A stretch of DNA of 64,000 nt from Eustoma russellianum (Eukaryota; Streptophyta; Magnoliopsida; Gentianales; Gentianaceae). The DNA lies in assembly GCA_036186865.1 (NCBI GenBank), contig AP025040.1:38074671-38138670 (forward strand). Direction: 5' to 3'. Below the pieces are notes generated by a model. The model was not told where the DNA came from and ran no database searches. It saw only the letters and a program-made list of their open reading frames with translations. Each line of letters begins with the position of its first letter. Position 1 is the stretch's first letter. The translations under genes and the position numbers were made by a program. This document shows positions 21,997 through 32,442 of the stretch, piece by piece.

Positions 21997-22879
21997 GCAT
22001 TTATGTGAAAACATACCTACTGGATGCTATATATAAGAGAATATCATATGATCCTAATTTCATTTGTCTCCTTCGGACACCCTCACAACACTCATAATTT
22101 TCTCAAATGTTACCTATATTCTTCTTCCAACATAACTTTTATACCACCCGAAATTTCAGTTGTTCACACATATTAATATGCTGCACAAGATATTCATATA
22201 ATAGTAGAAAGTTATAATGTTCAGCATGTCCCAAAAAAGATTTTCACAATGTCTAATTGTTCGGCCGTATAACAATTTAACCAAGATTCATATTAAATCC
22301 TTATATATACATATACGGCACACACATATATATTTATATATATATGCGGCCACGTACAAGCATGTATATGCATCTCTATACATTCAAATTTACTTATGCA
22401 TGATCTATATTTTGGTACCAAAAATAAACACGTAATTTTTACAAGAACATAGCAAATACAGGTAGATTACTTACCTTGATTCGTATACTCTACCGTAAAC
22501 CATTGGAATTCGGAGCAGGTTAGAACAAATTTTCTTTTTTTCCTCCCTTTTCTCCAAAGAAACCCTCGAACAAAAGCTTGGCCAAGAAACCCTTTTTCTT
22601 GTTTGAAATGTGTTTCGGCTGCAGGAATATTGCTGAGGAAAATGGCTAGGGTGGAAACCTATTTAAAGTGAGTTTTGAATTATATTTTTTTTTTATATTT
22701 GGGACATGGTCAAAACCGCTGGAGTAGGAGAGATTTTTGCTGACTGGATTATAGGCCATTTAGTGGGGGAATTGATATCCCCCACGTTTAACGGTTTCAT
22801 ATATAGCATTTTTTTTATATATATATAATTTCGATTAAAACTCTTTTCTTTTTTTTCTTTTTTTTTGGCGGTTGTAACA
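19948..22879 (-). repeat. LTR of the gypsy derivative (5' LTR in element sense)
   Basis: 2,932 bp, nearly identical to 14094-17023. Followed on the plus strand by the TSD GGAGG at 22880-22884. Confidence 0.93.
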
Positions 22880-22884
22880 GGAGG

Positions 22885-23385
22885 CAGCTCTCAGCACAGC
22901 TGTGCTGAGAGCAGTAGTGCACACAGTAGCAATTAAGCTCAATTAGCGAGAAGGACCTCAAGTTGATTAGTCGACAAGGGATTAAATGTTGCAATCAAAG
23001 TCTCACAAGGTGCGTTCACAGGATCAAAACAATTGGATTGAAGGGCCAAGAAGATGAGCGTGTGCGTGGGTCGATAACGGAGGTGCAGAGGAGAAGAGGT
23101 TGAAGAAGGTTGGGCACGCGGGAGTTTTAAATAGAGTGAAATTACATTTTTGTCTTTTAACTGTAAAGTGTATCGTTTGTATTAGTAGGAGCTTTCTTGT
23201 AATTTCGCTGCGTAAATTCTGTTGAACCCCTGGTGTATAAACGGGTCCATCCAGTACCCGAAGCTGGCAGTTATTGAACCAAAAATATCTTCTCCATTCC
23301 TGGCTTCCTCGGTTGCTCTGCATTCTCTTCATATGATTTCTTCATCTTCTTCGATTCCACAATTGCTTGTTTTTTATTCTTAACA
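22885..23385 (+). repeat. Remainder of the Copia-3 5' LTR
   Basis: Aligns with 26927-27426 and ends TTCTTAACA before the primer site. Together with 14082-14093 it restores an LTR of about 513 bp, against 512 bp for the 3' LTR. A short CAGCTGTG palindrome (AGCACAGCTGTGCT) occurs near its start. Confidence 0.9.
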
Positions 23386-23398
23386 TGGTATCAGAGCC
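23386..23398 (+). other. Primer-binding site of Copia-3
   Basis: TGGTATCAGAGCC directly after the LTR end. Complementary to initiator-Met tRNA. Confidence 0.9.
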
Positions 23399-23479
23399 AT
23401 GTTGAATGTAGTTGTTTTGTTCTTGATACTGTTTTGGTTGAATCTTTTGCTTCGATTTTGTTGTTTTTGAAAATCAATT

Positions 23480-24487
23480 TTGACAGCTTCAACGAGCAAT
23501 AATCGAAGTCCACCAACGGATAATCAATCGCGGAATGTGGTGTTTGAAACGAGAGGAAATCAAAGTCAAGGTCCTGAAAACCAGTTGCATAATCCATACT
23601 ATCTATATCCCGGTGATAGTCCTGCAACTGTGCTTGTGCAACCCTCTTTGAACGCTCACAACTTTCATACTTGGAGCCGTACATTCAGAATGACATTACT
23701 GGTGAAGAACAAGATAGGCTTTATAGACGGTACGATTTCTAAACCGCTTGAAATTGATCCTCAATATTTTGTTTGGAGACAAGTTAATTCTATGGGAAAG
23801 TCTTGGATAATGAATTCTGTTTCTCAACCTAATGCACAAAGTATCATGTGGTATGATAGTGCAGTAGACATTTGGAATGATTTGGTTATGAGATATGGTA
23901 GCACTGATCCTTTTAGACTATCAGAATTGCTGGAGAATTTCTATTATATTAAACAAGATCTTTTATCTGTGACGGATTATTTCACAAAAATGAAGGTTGT
24001 TTGGGAATAACTTATGGCTTTGAGACCAATACCTGCCTGTAATTGCAGAGGATGTAGATGTAATGTAACAATAGAGATGAGGAAATTTGCTGAAAGTGAC
24101 TATGTAATCAAGTTCATTAAGAGACTCAATGATAATTTTGATCCGGTTAAGTCTCAGGTGTTTGTAATGACACCTTTACCTGATATTAACACTGCCTTTT
24201 ATATGGCCTTGAAATTTGAGAGGAAAGTTGTAGCGGATTCCTCTATAATCCCTGTAGATAGTAGCACAGCGTTGATGAGTGATGTAGAAAACACAGAGAG
24301 CATGGATGCCAATGCATTTGTGAAGAAGCAGCAGTTTGGTGCGTATAAACGAGGAGGTGGAAGATACTCTTTTGTGGGTAGTAGAAGGTTTCAATGTACT
24401 CATTGTGGCATATTGGGACACATAGTAGACCGTGTTACAAGAAATATGGATATCCCCCTGGATTTACTGGTTCTAAATCCAAAGTGA
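23480..24487 (+). pseudogene. Copia-3 gag
   Basis: The frame is typical of a copia Gag of the RE1-like kind: YLYPGDSPATVLVQPSLN, NFHTWSRTFRM, KNKIGFIDGTI, W-x-R-x-N-S. It has one in-frame TAA (24008-24010) where a sense codon is expected, then continues in the same frame through the capsid region (CNCRGCRC, FIKRLND). The CCHC knuckle starts as CTHCGILGH at about 24393-24420, but its last Cys is lost to a one-base deletion near 24434; the next frame reads on into the expected sequence. The true start may lie upstream of 23480, since the first Met of the frame is not certain. Confidence 0.85.
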
Positions 24488-24555
24488 ACATGACAGAAGT
24501 GGTTGATGTTGAACCTGAGGTGTCTTAAGTTGAAAGGAATATTCAGTCCCTAGTT

Positions 24556-25056
24556 TTGACACCACAGCAGAACCAAAAACTGTTGAAGTGGTTGAGTAAA
24601 TGTGAAGATGGTTCAGATGGAAATGCAGGCCATGATGTCCAAGGTACTGTTATGTTTGCCCAGGCTGGTAAGATGGCAGGTAACACTCCTAATAATGCTT
24701 TAAATACATGGATTTTGGATTCTGGTGCAACTGATCACATTGTATCTCATTTATCTCTCTTTACATCTTACAAACTCATTGATCATATATCAATCAGACT
24801 TCCTACAAAATTGACAGTGACAGCTACACATATTGGCACAGTAGTTGTTAATCCTTTCTTGATGCTCAAAGATGTCTTGTATGTTCTAGTTTTTGCTTTC
24901 AACCTTTTGTCTCTCAGTAATCTTACTTCTAATCCCAATTTACTCATTCAATTTCATTCTGACACTTGTCTGTTTCAGGATCAATTGTCCAAGAAGATAT
25001 TGCTTCAGCTAAGCTTTCACGTGGGTTGTACCATTTACAAGGTACTACAGCTCTAA
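24556..25056 (+). pseudogene. Copia-3 aspartic protease region
   Basis: Contains the protease active site DSGAT at 24718-24732 in the context WILDSGATDHIV, followed by the usual KDVLYVL...NLLSLSNL region (about 24870-24930). Near 25005 the frame slips. The neighbouring frame carries the start of the GAG-pre-integrase domain (LSRGLYHL, about 25015-25040). Homology stops shortly after, where the integrase should begin. Confidence 0.82.
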
Positions 25057-25171
25057 ATACTTTGCCAGTCTGTCTTGTTTCAAAAACCTTCCTAACTATA
25101 ATCTAGACATTCCACTAGTCATCAACCAAGAAGACCAGAAGCTACTTTCTGATCCTCATATACCTCACATC
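25057..25171 (+). other. Integrase deletion junction of Copia-3
   Basis: The GAG-pre-integrase start is followed within about 100 bp by the proline/glutamine-rich linker that normally lies after integrase (QPTRQRQPPAYLHDYHF, from 25190). The HHCC site, DDE core and C-terminal domain, roughly 450-500 codons, are absent. A TAG occurs at about 25107. Confidence 0.75.
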
Positions 25172-26123
25172 TTGGCTCCTAAGCCTACATCACAACCAAC
25201 CAGACAAAGACAGCCTCCAGCCTACCTTCATGACTACCACTTCAATCAATTCACATCATCTGTTCATCTACCTGAAACCACTCTTAAGTACCCTTTATCA
25301 TCTCCTTATTCACTGCATCAGTTGACACCAAAATACAAAAACTATGTGCTTAACATTAGTTTGCAGCAAAAAACCTACATCATATCACCAGGCATCACAG
25401 TCAGCACACTGGCAACAGGCAATGCATATTGAGTTAGCAGCTCTAGAAGTTAATAATACTTGGAGCATAGTTCAGATGCCATCGGGAAAGAAACCAATTG
25501 GCTGCAAATGGGTGTACAAAATTAAAAGGAAGGCTGATGGTAGCATTGAACGTTATAAGGCCAGGTTAGTTGCAAAGGGGGACACTCAGCAAGTTGGCAT
25601 TGATTATGAGGACACTTTCGCCCCTGTGGCTAAGATGACCACTGTTGGGCTCTTGCTTGCATTGGCTTCTATCAAACAGAGGCATATCTGTCAATTTGAT
25701 GTCAACAATGCCTTCCTCCATGGAGATTTGCACCAAGAAATCTACATGACACTCCATGAAGGTGTTCCATCTCCTAGTCCTGGTACTGTCTGTAAGCTCC
25801 TCAAGACATTATATGGCCTTAAGCAAGCCAGTAGGCAATGGAATGCAAGGCTCACCCAGTTTTAATTGTCTCATGGTTTGAAACAATCTAAACATGATTA
25901 TACCATGTTCATCAGGGAGACTCCCAGTGCTTTCCTTGTTCTCCTTGCATATGCAGATGACATTCTTGTATCCAGTGATTCCCTTTCTGATATACAGATT
26001 TTAAAAACCAGTTTGCATCAGGAGTTTCGAATTAAAGACCTAGGTCCACTTAAGTATTTATTGGGCTCAGAAATTGCCAGGTCTCAGGGGGGATATACTT
26101 ATGCCAAAGAAAGTACACTTTAG
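25172..26123 (+). pseudogene. Copia-3 linker and reverse transcriptase
   Basis: The linker in one frame (25172-25432) passes to RT in another (25344-25865): IGCKWVYKIKRK, ERYKARLVAKG, motif A QFDVNNAFLHG, YGLKQASRQW. A TAA at 25863-25865 replaces a Leu codon. The frame continues with LKQSKHDYTMF and the catalytic YADD at 25950-25961, then FRIKDLGPLKYLLG. Another frameshift follows near 26098. All RT core motifs are readable but no continuous frame exists. Confidence 0.87.
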
Positions 26124-26173
26124 AGCTGCTACAAGAAGCTGGAGTCCTGGCCTCTAAGCCCGTTAAAAGTCCT

Positions 26174-26914
26174 ATGGAGCAAAATTTGAAACTGGCACAT
26201 AAAGATTTAGAATTGATTGAGGATTTCTCTAGCTACAGAAGGATGATAGGGAAGTTATTGTACCTAACCATTACCAGGCCAGAAATTACATACGCAGTCC
26301 AACAAATTAGTCAATTTTTTGATGTTCCTACAAGGTTACACCTTAAGACAGCTCAAAGAGTTCTAAGATATATAAGGGTACACCAGGACATGGACTCTTT
26401 TATCCAAGTAAGGTTGATCTGAGGCTCACAAGCTTCTCAGATTCAGACTGGGTAGGATGTTCGGAAAGTAGGAGGTTGGTGACAGGCTATTGTGTGCTGT
26501 TGGAGACTCTTTGATATCCTGGAAAGCCAAGAAACAAACCACGGTCTCTAAATCTTCATTAGAGGCTGAATATAGTGCTCTTGCCTCAACAACTTGTGAG
26601 GTGCAATGGATACTCTATTTACTAAAGGATCTGAAGGTTGTATTCAATGAACCAGTGGATATATTTTGTGACAATAGAAGTGCTATATATATTGTAGAAA
26701 ATCCAGTATTCCACGAGAGAACGAAACACATAGAAATTGACTGTCACATTGTAAGAGACAAATATCAGCAAGGTATTGTTAGGCCGATGCCTGTTAACAC
26801 TCAATTGCAATTAACTGATGTGTTTACAAAAGCAGTGGATTCCCAGAGGCTAGGCATCCTGACTGAGACTTTGGGGGTGTCTGATTTGTTTGCACAGTCA
26901 GGATTGAGAGGGGA
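26174..26914 (+). pseudogene. Copia-3 RT tail and RNase H
   Basis: 26174-26422 holds the RT thumb end (YRRMIGKLLYLTITRPEITYAV, split by one frame change near 26395). 26490-26978 holds RNase H: SWKAKKQTTVSKSSLEAEY, FCDNRSAIYI, HERTKHIEIDCH, DVFTKAV. The last codons overlap the polypurine tract (about 26902-26914, GAGAGGGGATG) and run into the LTR, so the natural stop is near the LTR boundary. Confidence 0.85.
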
Positions 26915-27426
26915 TGTTGAAGGAGGCAGATCCAAACACAGCTGTGCTGAGAGCAGTAGTGCACACAGTAGCAATTAAGCTCAATTGGCGAGAAGGACCT
27001 CAAGGTGATTAGTGGACAAGGGATTAATGTTGCAATCAAAGTCTCAGAAGGTGCGTTGGCAGGATAAAATTAGTTGGATTGAAGGGCCAAGAAGATGAGC
27101 GTGTGTGTGGGTCGATAACGAAAGTGCAGAGGAGAAGAGGTTGAAGAAGGTTGGGCACGCAGGAGTTTTAAATGGAGTGAAATTACATTTTTGTCCTTTA
27201 ACTGTAAAATGTATCGTTTATATTAGTAGGGGCTTTCTTGTAATTTCGTTGTGTAAATTCTGTTGAACCCCTGGTGTATAAACGGGTCCAACCAGTACCT
27301 GAAGGTGGCAATTATTGAACCAAAAATATCTTTTCCATTCCTGGCTTCCTCGGTTGCTCTGCGTTCTCTTCATATGATTTCTTCATCTTCTTCGCTTCCA
27401 TAATTGCTTATTTTTGATTCTTAACA
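26915..27426 (+). repeat. 3' LTR of Copia-3
   Basis: TGTTGAAGGAGG...TTCTTAACA, 512 bp, followed by the TSD GATAT (27427-27431). Confidence 0.92.
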
Positions 27427-27431
27427 GATAT

Positions 27432-27693
27432 CAGGAGATTACGGCGAATGAGGTGAAAATTTCAAGGAAATTGAACCTGATTATGCTAAGGTATGCAAGG
27501 AAAAACAAAATCTCCTCTTTAGATTGCAGGATATTACTTCGGGTTTGTCAGAATCCTCGTCAAACAAGTTGAAGATGTAATTCCTTCACAATTGAGACTG
27601 ACCTCTGCTAAATGAGTTTCCTTTCAATCTGTTGTTCCTTTAGCTTTGCTCTTTCATATTGCAGGAAAATGTTAAAGAGAAATGTAAAGTTCC
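27432..27693 (+). other. Host exon-intron-exon remnant
   Basis: After Copia-3 the host sequence resumes with CAGGAGATTACGG. From 27452 a 42-codon frame reads as a charged, coiled-coil-like peptide (FKEIEPDYAKVCKEK, LLFRLQDITSG) up to 27577. A GT at 27577-27578 and a pyrimidine-rich tract ending in TTGCAG at 27664 suggest an 88-bp plant intron, followed by an exon start GAAAATGTTAAAG. Another frame (27434-27568) is also open, so the reading is not certain. The exon is cut at about 27694 by a gypsy-like LTR. I do not recognise the gene. The insertion of three elements just upstream would disrupt it. Confidence 0.45.
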
Positions 27694-28616
27694 GTCTCGA
27701 GCTCTAATGCTCGAAACGATTTACCGCCGTATCCTGGTAAGAGAAATACAATACATCGATACCAAATCAAATACACATCAGTAAAGTGACGTAGAATGAC
27801 ATCAACGAAAGTCATAAATTAAAACTATTAAATTAATCCTCAATCATTCATATAAGTCTGGGCACAATCCGAAACCAATACAAATAGCGTACTTAATTCA
27901 GAAAATTCTAAGTCTCAACATTACAATCTCAAACCCATAAAGTAAATGTCTCCACTAAACTCCATAAATAATGTCCTCGTAAAAACCTCGAACTGATCGA
28001 TAACCCCACTCTGATTCGTCCTCTATGAACATTAAATCATAACCCTGTCTCTTTGTAAAACAACATTAAGGTCTAGTATGAACGACAAAAGATCGGCAAC
28101 TAAGTAACCTATTTGTACTTGGATCATACACGGGGAAACAAGTGTAAATATATAATTAAATAATTTAGGAAAATATTGAGGTCTCCATTCGTAAATAAAT
28201 TACTACAATACCTTACAAGTGACTTATACCTAAGACCTACAAATTGATCACCCCAATAGTCAAATAGGCCCAAGCGCTTTATCAAAATAAACAAATATGA
28301 CTGGACGCTCTAATGGCGGTCTGATATGCCCTGGCGCTCTGTCGAAATAGTCAAATATGCCCGGATGCTCTGTTTATGGGATCAATCCAGCTTAACAATA
28401 TAGTTTCTTTATGAGGGTGATTTTCGCAAAATGCAATGCACGATTTCAAAACAATTTTCAAAGTATCCAATTTTTCCAAAACAATTTCAAATGTCCAATT
28501 ATCAAAATTTCCGAATATCCAATCATCAAATATTTCTATTTATCCAATAATCAAATATTTCCAAATATCAAATCATCAAATATTTTCAAATATCAAAATA
28601 ATTTCGAAATATATAC
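27694..28616. repeat. Diverged gypsy-like LTR, left piece
   Basis: The start (ACCGCCGTATCCTGGTAAG..., CGATACCAAATC..., GTAGAATGACATCAACG) is a clear but distant match to the start of the LTR at 14094. It then holds a GGCGCTCTGTCGAAATAGTC-like minisatellite at about 28260-28375 and a block of AATATCCAATCATCAAATATTTCC-like units at 28440-28610. LINE-A interrupts it. Confidence 0.6.
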
Positions 28617-28628
28617 GAGCTTCCAAAG

Positions 28629-31010
28629 ATGAGTTGTAATTTTGGAAGCAAAAAGCTCAGGTTCGATGGCTTCGGGATGGTGATGATAACACATGGTATT
28701 TTCATTCGGTCGTTAAGGGTCGCCGTACTCATCTGCGAATTCAGCAAATATACACATCCGCAAGCTTGCTATGCACTTCACCTGACTCCATTCAGAGTGA
28801 GGCAGTTTCTTTTTATACAAATTTATTTGCAAAGGAAGATACAGGGAATTACGACCAGATCCTCCAGCACATCCCTCATTTAGTTACTTTAGAAGATAAT
28901 GCATTGCTTACTGCACTTCCGCAGGAATCAGAAATAAAGGATGTTGTGTGACACTTAGATCCACAAAGTGCAGCAGGACCAGATGGATTTCATGGTAATT
29001 TCTTCCGATAATGTTAGCATATTATTCATACTGATGTTGCCTTGGCATTGCAGGAGTTTTTCCTCGGAGTACCACAGCCTTCGGTGATGGCTAGTGCTTT
29101 AATTACGCTAATACCAAATATATCGTCGCCTCGAACCTTTAGTGATTTCAGGCCAATTTGTTTGACTAATTTGTTATTTGTCTTATCTTTAGAAGGTTTC
29201 AGTCGAGGTTTAAAATCTCCGGTGGTGACAGGTGTCTTGCAGCCTATTCAGATAGGACAAATTCCATTCCACATTACACACCTTGCATATGCGGATGATT
29301 TGTTGGTTTTTTTGTGTGGCACTGTTCAAACTTTGTGTAGATTTCAGTCTTTTCTGACATCTTATAAAGCAGCTTCTCAACAAAAAGTTAATTACAGTAA
29401 AAGTAGCTTCATCCTTTCATCCTCTACATCTTTACAGCGTCGGAGAAGATATGAGGATATTCTTGGTATGCGATCAACATGTTTGCCATTTTGTTATCTT
29501 GGTTCTTTCTTGCACAAAGGGATTAGCCGGCACGATATTGCACGACTCTTCTGGAACACATTGATCATCGGTAGCATGGTTGGCATAATCGCGTGCTTTC
29601 TCCATCAGGTAGACTTGTTTTATTGCGTTATGTTATATCTGCCCTACCATGCATATTATTGCTGCAGGAGGTTTACCACAGTCTGTGATTAAAATTATTG
29701 AAAGGAAAATGGCCAACTTCTATTGGGGGCCGCAGCGACATTGGGTTGCGTGGTCCACCACTCGCACACCTTACTCTAAAGGTGGTTTGGGTATTCAGGA
29801 TCTTCGCACCTTGCAGGAGGCGTATTTTTATCGTATTTGGTGGCACTATCAGCAGAACACTACACTTTGGAGTAACTATCTTCATGCCAAATGCAGACTC
29901 CATGGAGATTTTCAACCGCGTCTTCTAGACTCACCCATTTGGAAGATTATTTATCGATATCATGCCTTTTGTTATACTAATACTCAGCTGCAAGGTACAA
30001 ATCTGAGCTGGACATCACTGCATCGGGTGAGTTTACTTGCAATCTGCTTATGATCTTTGTCGCATGTAACATCCTACTCTTCTTTCAGCACAGTTTATTT
30101 GGCATAAACATCATAACCCCCTATTAAAAATTTCCTTTGGCACATATATCAACGAGCATTGCCGTTTGAAGACTATATAGGTAAGTTTACCGTAGCTGTG
30201 CCCCTCAATGTCCTTTTTGTAAGCAAACATCGGCTACAGTGGATCATGTATTTCTGCACTGTGATTGTATTCGACCTATTTGGGTTTTCTATGCGTCGGA
30301 GCTACACGGTCATTCTCTTGGTTCTATGAGCCTATGTATGTACTTGTTGTCTTGGTGGTATCGTGCTTCATCGAATACGCTATTAGGGGTAATGAAAATT
30401 GTGATTCCGGCCATTATTATTTTTAATATTTGGCGTGCTTACACTTCATTGATTTATGGATATACAACGGGTTATACCACGACGTCGATTATGGCACTCA
30501 TACGTTCTTACATTTATTTATGGGTTAAAACACTTGATGATACAAAAATTACCTCCGGATTTAGCTCGGTCCAGCATTTAAATTTACTGCCTCCTCTTAA
30601 AGTCCCGCGGGCACAGATGGTGCGATGGTTAGTTCCTCCTTCTGGTAGTTTGAAGCTAAATGTTGATGTGGCGGTTGGGAGATTTTATGCAGCAGGCAGG
30701 GCTATCTATCCTACGAGATCATTCCGGCACATGTGTTTGGGCCATTTCATTTCGTCTGCCAACATGTACACCACTCATCGCTAAAATACAGTCTGCATTA
30801 TTTGGTTTGATTTACTTTTTGCCATTTCATCGAAACATTATTCTGAAGTCAGATTGTTCACAGTCGAGTACATCTCTTTGTCGCCCTACCTTTACTTCCG
30901 GGAGCTACCACCTGCGGATGCTGCATTCTTTGCAGCGGCAACAACATCTTGTCTTTCAACATATTTATAGAGAAGCGAACATGGCAGCCCACTATTTATA
31001 GCAAGGAATG
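28629..31010 (+). pseudogene. LINE-A ORF2 remnant (RT without palm motif A, zinc finger, RNase H)
   Basis: Readable pieces in several frames are the RT spacer (28650-28940), AAGPDGFHG near 28975, EFFLGVPQPSVMASALITLIP (29052-29115) and DFRPICLTN (about 29143-29170). At 29172 it jumps directly to the LEGFSRGLK region, so about 126 codons present in LINE-C, including RT motif A (LDMxKAFDRV) and GVKQGDPLSPL, are deleted. YADD remains at 29288-29299. The zinc finger (CPFCKQTSATVDHVFLHC) is near 30205-30262, and RNase H starts as KLNVDVAVGRFYAAG near 30650, frameshifted after about 30720. Confidence 0.83.
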
Positions 31011-31640
31011 CTACACCCTTGGACACGCTTTTATACGCAGCATACGCTTCCCCCTTTGGTTCGTAGTTGCATTAGACTGGATATGTCAATAGGAAATCTT
31101 AGGCATGCATGATTTATCTTCTCAATCGGATGTGTGGCATTGTCTTCAAAATGGATTGGCTATACATCACACATTCTACCTGTATCCTGAGGGATGCAAG
31201 CAGGCTTGGTACGAGTTCATACTATGTGCTTTCCATGGTTTTCATCTATTGTTGGATTGCACTGCTTTCTAATGGCTATATGTTTGCTTTTGCATGGTTG
31301 GTCATGGACGAAACTGCTACCTCACATGATGCTTATCAATTTTTGGATGCACTGGATGCGCTGGGGATGAATATTACGTATGAACTTATTGCTTCAAATG
31401 CTGTAAATATGTACTATTTTTCCTTCATGCAAGATTTTATCCACAAGGGTGGTTTTGCTTGTCAAGGTTTTAATGAGGCATATCATACCACATTTGAACA
31501 TTTCCCTACCCATTATCGTACATGGATCAATGAGTTTCGTCCTTTGAGTAGTTTCATTCGGTTATGTTGCGACTTTGTTTGTAATAACGGTTTTCCTCCG
31601 CCATAAGTGAGGGTTTTTTTTCTAATAAAATAAAGATACC
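31011..31640 (+). other. LINE-A 3' UTR
   Basis: Non-coding. It includes a decayed copy of the family hairpin at 31422-31466 and the terminal CTCCGCCATAAGTGAGG motif. The open frame across 31109-31606 overlaps this UTR and is not taken as a gene. Confidence 0.7.
31422..31466 (+). other. 3' UTR hairpin, LINE-A copy (decayed)
   Basis: CCTTCATGCAAG ... CCACAAGGGTGG ... CTTGTCAAGG. The inner CCAC/GTGG stem is intact. The outer stem keeps only its CAAG/CTTG and CCTT/AAGG parts. Confidence 0.65.
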
Positions 31641-31666
31641 TAGTGCTCTTTTAAATATATTTTTTA

Positions 31667-31688
31667 GGTGAAGGACGGGCAGCATCGT
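31667..31688 (-). other. 22-bp remnant of a LINE 5' end
   Basis: On the minus strand this reads ACGATGCTGCCCGTCC..., matching the 5' ends of LINE-G (ATGACGCTGCCC) and LINE-H (ATGATGCTGCCC). It directly follows the 3' tail of LINE-B, as LINE-H follows LINE-G, so it is probably the stump of another head-to-tail LINE. Confidence 0.5.
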
Positions 31689-32442
31689 CCGTATATTTTA
31701 TTAATATAAGCCCTCACTTGTGGCAGAGGAATACCGGGTTACATTCCAGTTTATATCTACGGGGGGAGACTCTCCCAAACTAAACAGAGTAATTGACGAA
31801 AAACATATAAAAATCTCAAAATACAAGCGAAATTTGAAATACAGAGAAAACAATAAGTAATGTGACAAGCTTGAGTCGAAAGAAGAAACAATCGCGAGGA
31901 TGTAACAATCGTCCCACCTGCAGCAACCTCTCAATACGTGACCTTGCTCCAGTGCCAAGATATGTACCTCATTATAACAACCAAAACAGCAGTCATACAT
32001 ATATGAAACTATAGATAATCATAGCATGTACTTAACCAGAGATATGAGACGAAGGATGTACCCAGGTTGCCCGACACCAAAACTGGATCGGGCAACAATG
32101 CTAGCATACAAGCCCAGAGACGATCAACACAGTGATGGCCTCCCATGAACAAACAATCGTACATCGGTAAAATAATGCAGCCTATAGTCATGTAAGAAAT
32201 AAATATCAATAAGGATAGACGTAAAAAGCCACAAACTTACCCAACCGCCCACATCAAAAAGATGCAGGCGGGCAAATTGAAGGACGTTGTTAATGTTGTA
32301 TATTAGCTGTATGAACATCAGCCTGCAGACTGCCTCTAGTTGTTGGTGGCAGCTCCGAAATACGAGTATAGATACAAGTTTGCCGCTACCAAAGGCCATG
32401 GTGGGCCAAAAAGTGAGCAATGGAGTTACACTCACGCTGAAT

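Larger units (their letters stand above)
14094..22879 (-). mobile_element. Gypsy-type large retrotransposon derivative (LARD-like), non-coding
   Basis: An 8,786-bp element inserted in the Copia-3 5' LTR with TSD GGAGG (14089-14093 and 22880-22884). It has two LTRs of about 2.93 kb (14094-17023 and 19948-22879) and a 2.9-kb internal region with no pol-like coding sequence. Orientation is minus. Read on that strand, the LTR runs TGTTACAAC...CGCTTCA, the primer site GGTATCAGAGC follows the right-hand LTR, and the polypurine tract AAGAGGGGTAGAT precedes the left-hand LTR. The block GTTTCGGGGACGAAAC near the polypurine tract is typical of plant Ty3/gypsy 3' ends. LTRs differ at about 20 positions plus poly-T length changes (near 0.7 percent), so it moved recently although it encodes nothing. 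The mobilising gypsy family is not visible here. Confidence 0.92.
14082..27426 (+). mobile_element. Copia-3: integrase-less Ty1/copia element interrupted by a gypsy derivative
   Basis: Flanked by the TSD GATAT at 14077-14081 and 27427-27431. The 5' LTR is split: its first 12 bp (14082-14093) lie left of the gypsy derivative, and the rest is at 22885-23385. The 3' LTR is 26915-27426. Without the nested element it is about 4.55 kb. It has gag, protease, RT and RNase H, but the integrase core is absent between the protease region and the pre-RT linker. LTRs differ at about 35 of 512 positions by eye (near 7 percent), ten times more than in Copia-2 and in the nested element, as expected for the older host of a nested insertion. 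Many frameshifts and stops. Confidence 0.93.
28617..31640 (+). mobile_element. LINE-A: 5'-truncated L1-clade LINE
   Basis: Starts inside ORF2, in the spacer between endonuclease and RT (FWKQKAQVRW at about 28645), and ends with the family 3' terminus CCGCCATAAGTGAGGG near 31600 followed by an A-rich tail. It is most similar to LINE-C, but heavily decayed. It lies tail to tail against LINE-B. Start and end are good to about 20 bp. No target-site duplication could be recognised. Confidence 0.85.

Noticed and set aside
14820..22435. Paired open frames in the two LTRs of the gypsy derivative (60-80 codons each)
   Set aside because: Identical because the LTRs are copies. On the minus strand they cross tandem repeats, and no domain is recognised.
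28436..28620. CRISPR-like regular repeats (also 37673-37860)
   Set aside because: Units of about 24 bp drift in sequence and length and have no unique spacers. This is an LTR minisatellite in plant DNA.
31109..31606. 165-codon open frame at the end of LINE-A
   Set aside because: Lies over the 3' UTR and the decayed hairpin, starts after the RNase H end and has no homologue in the other LINEs.
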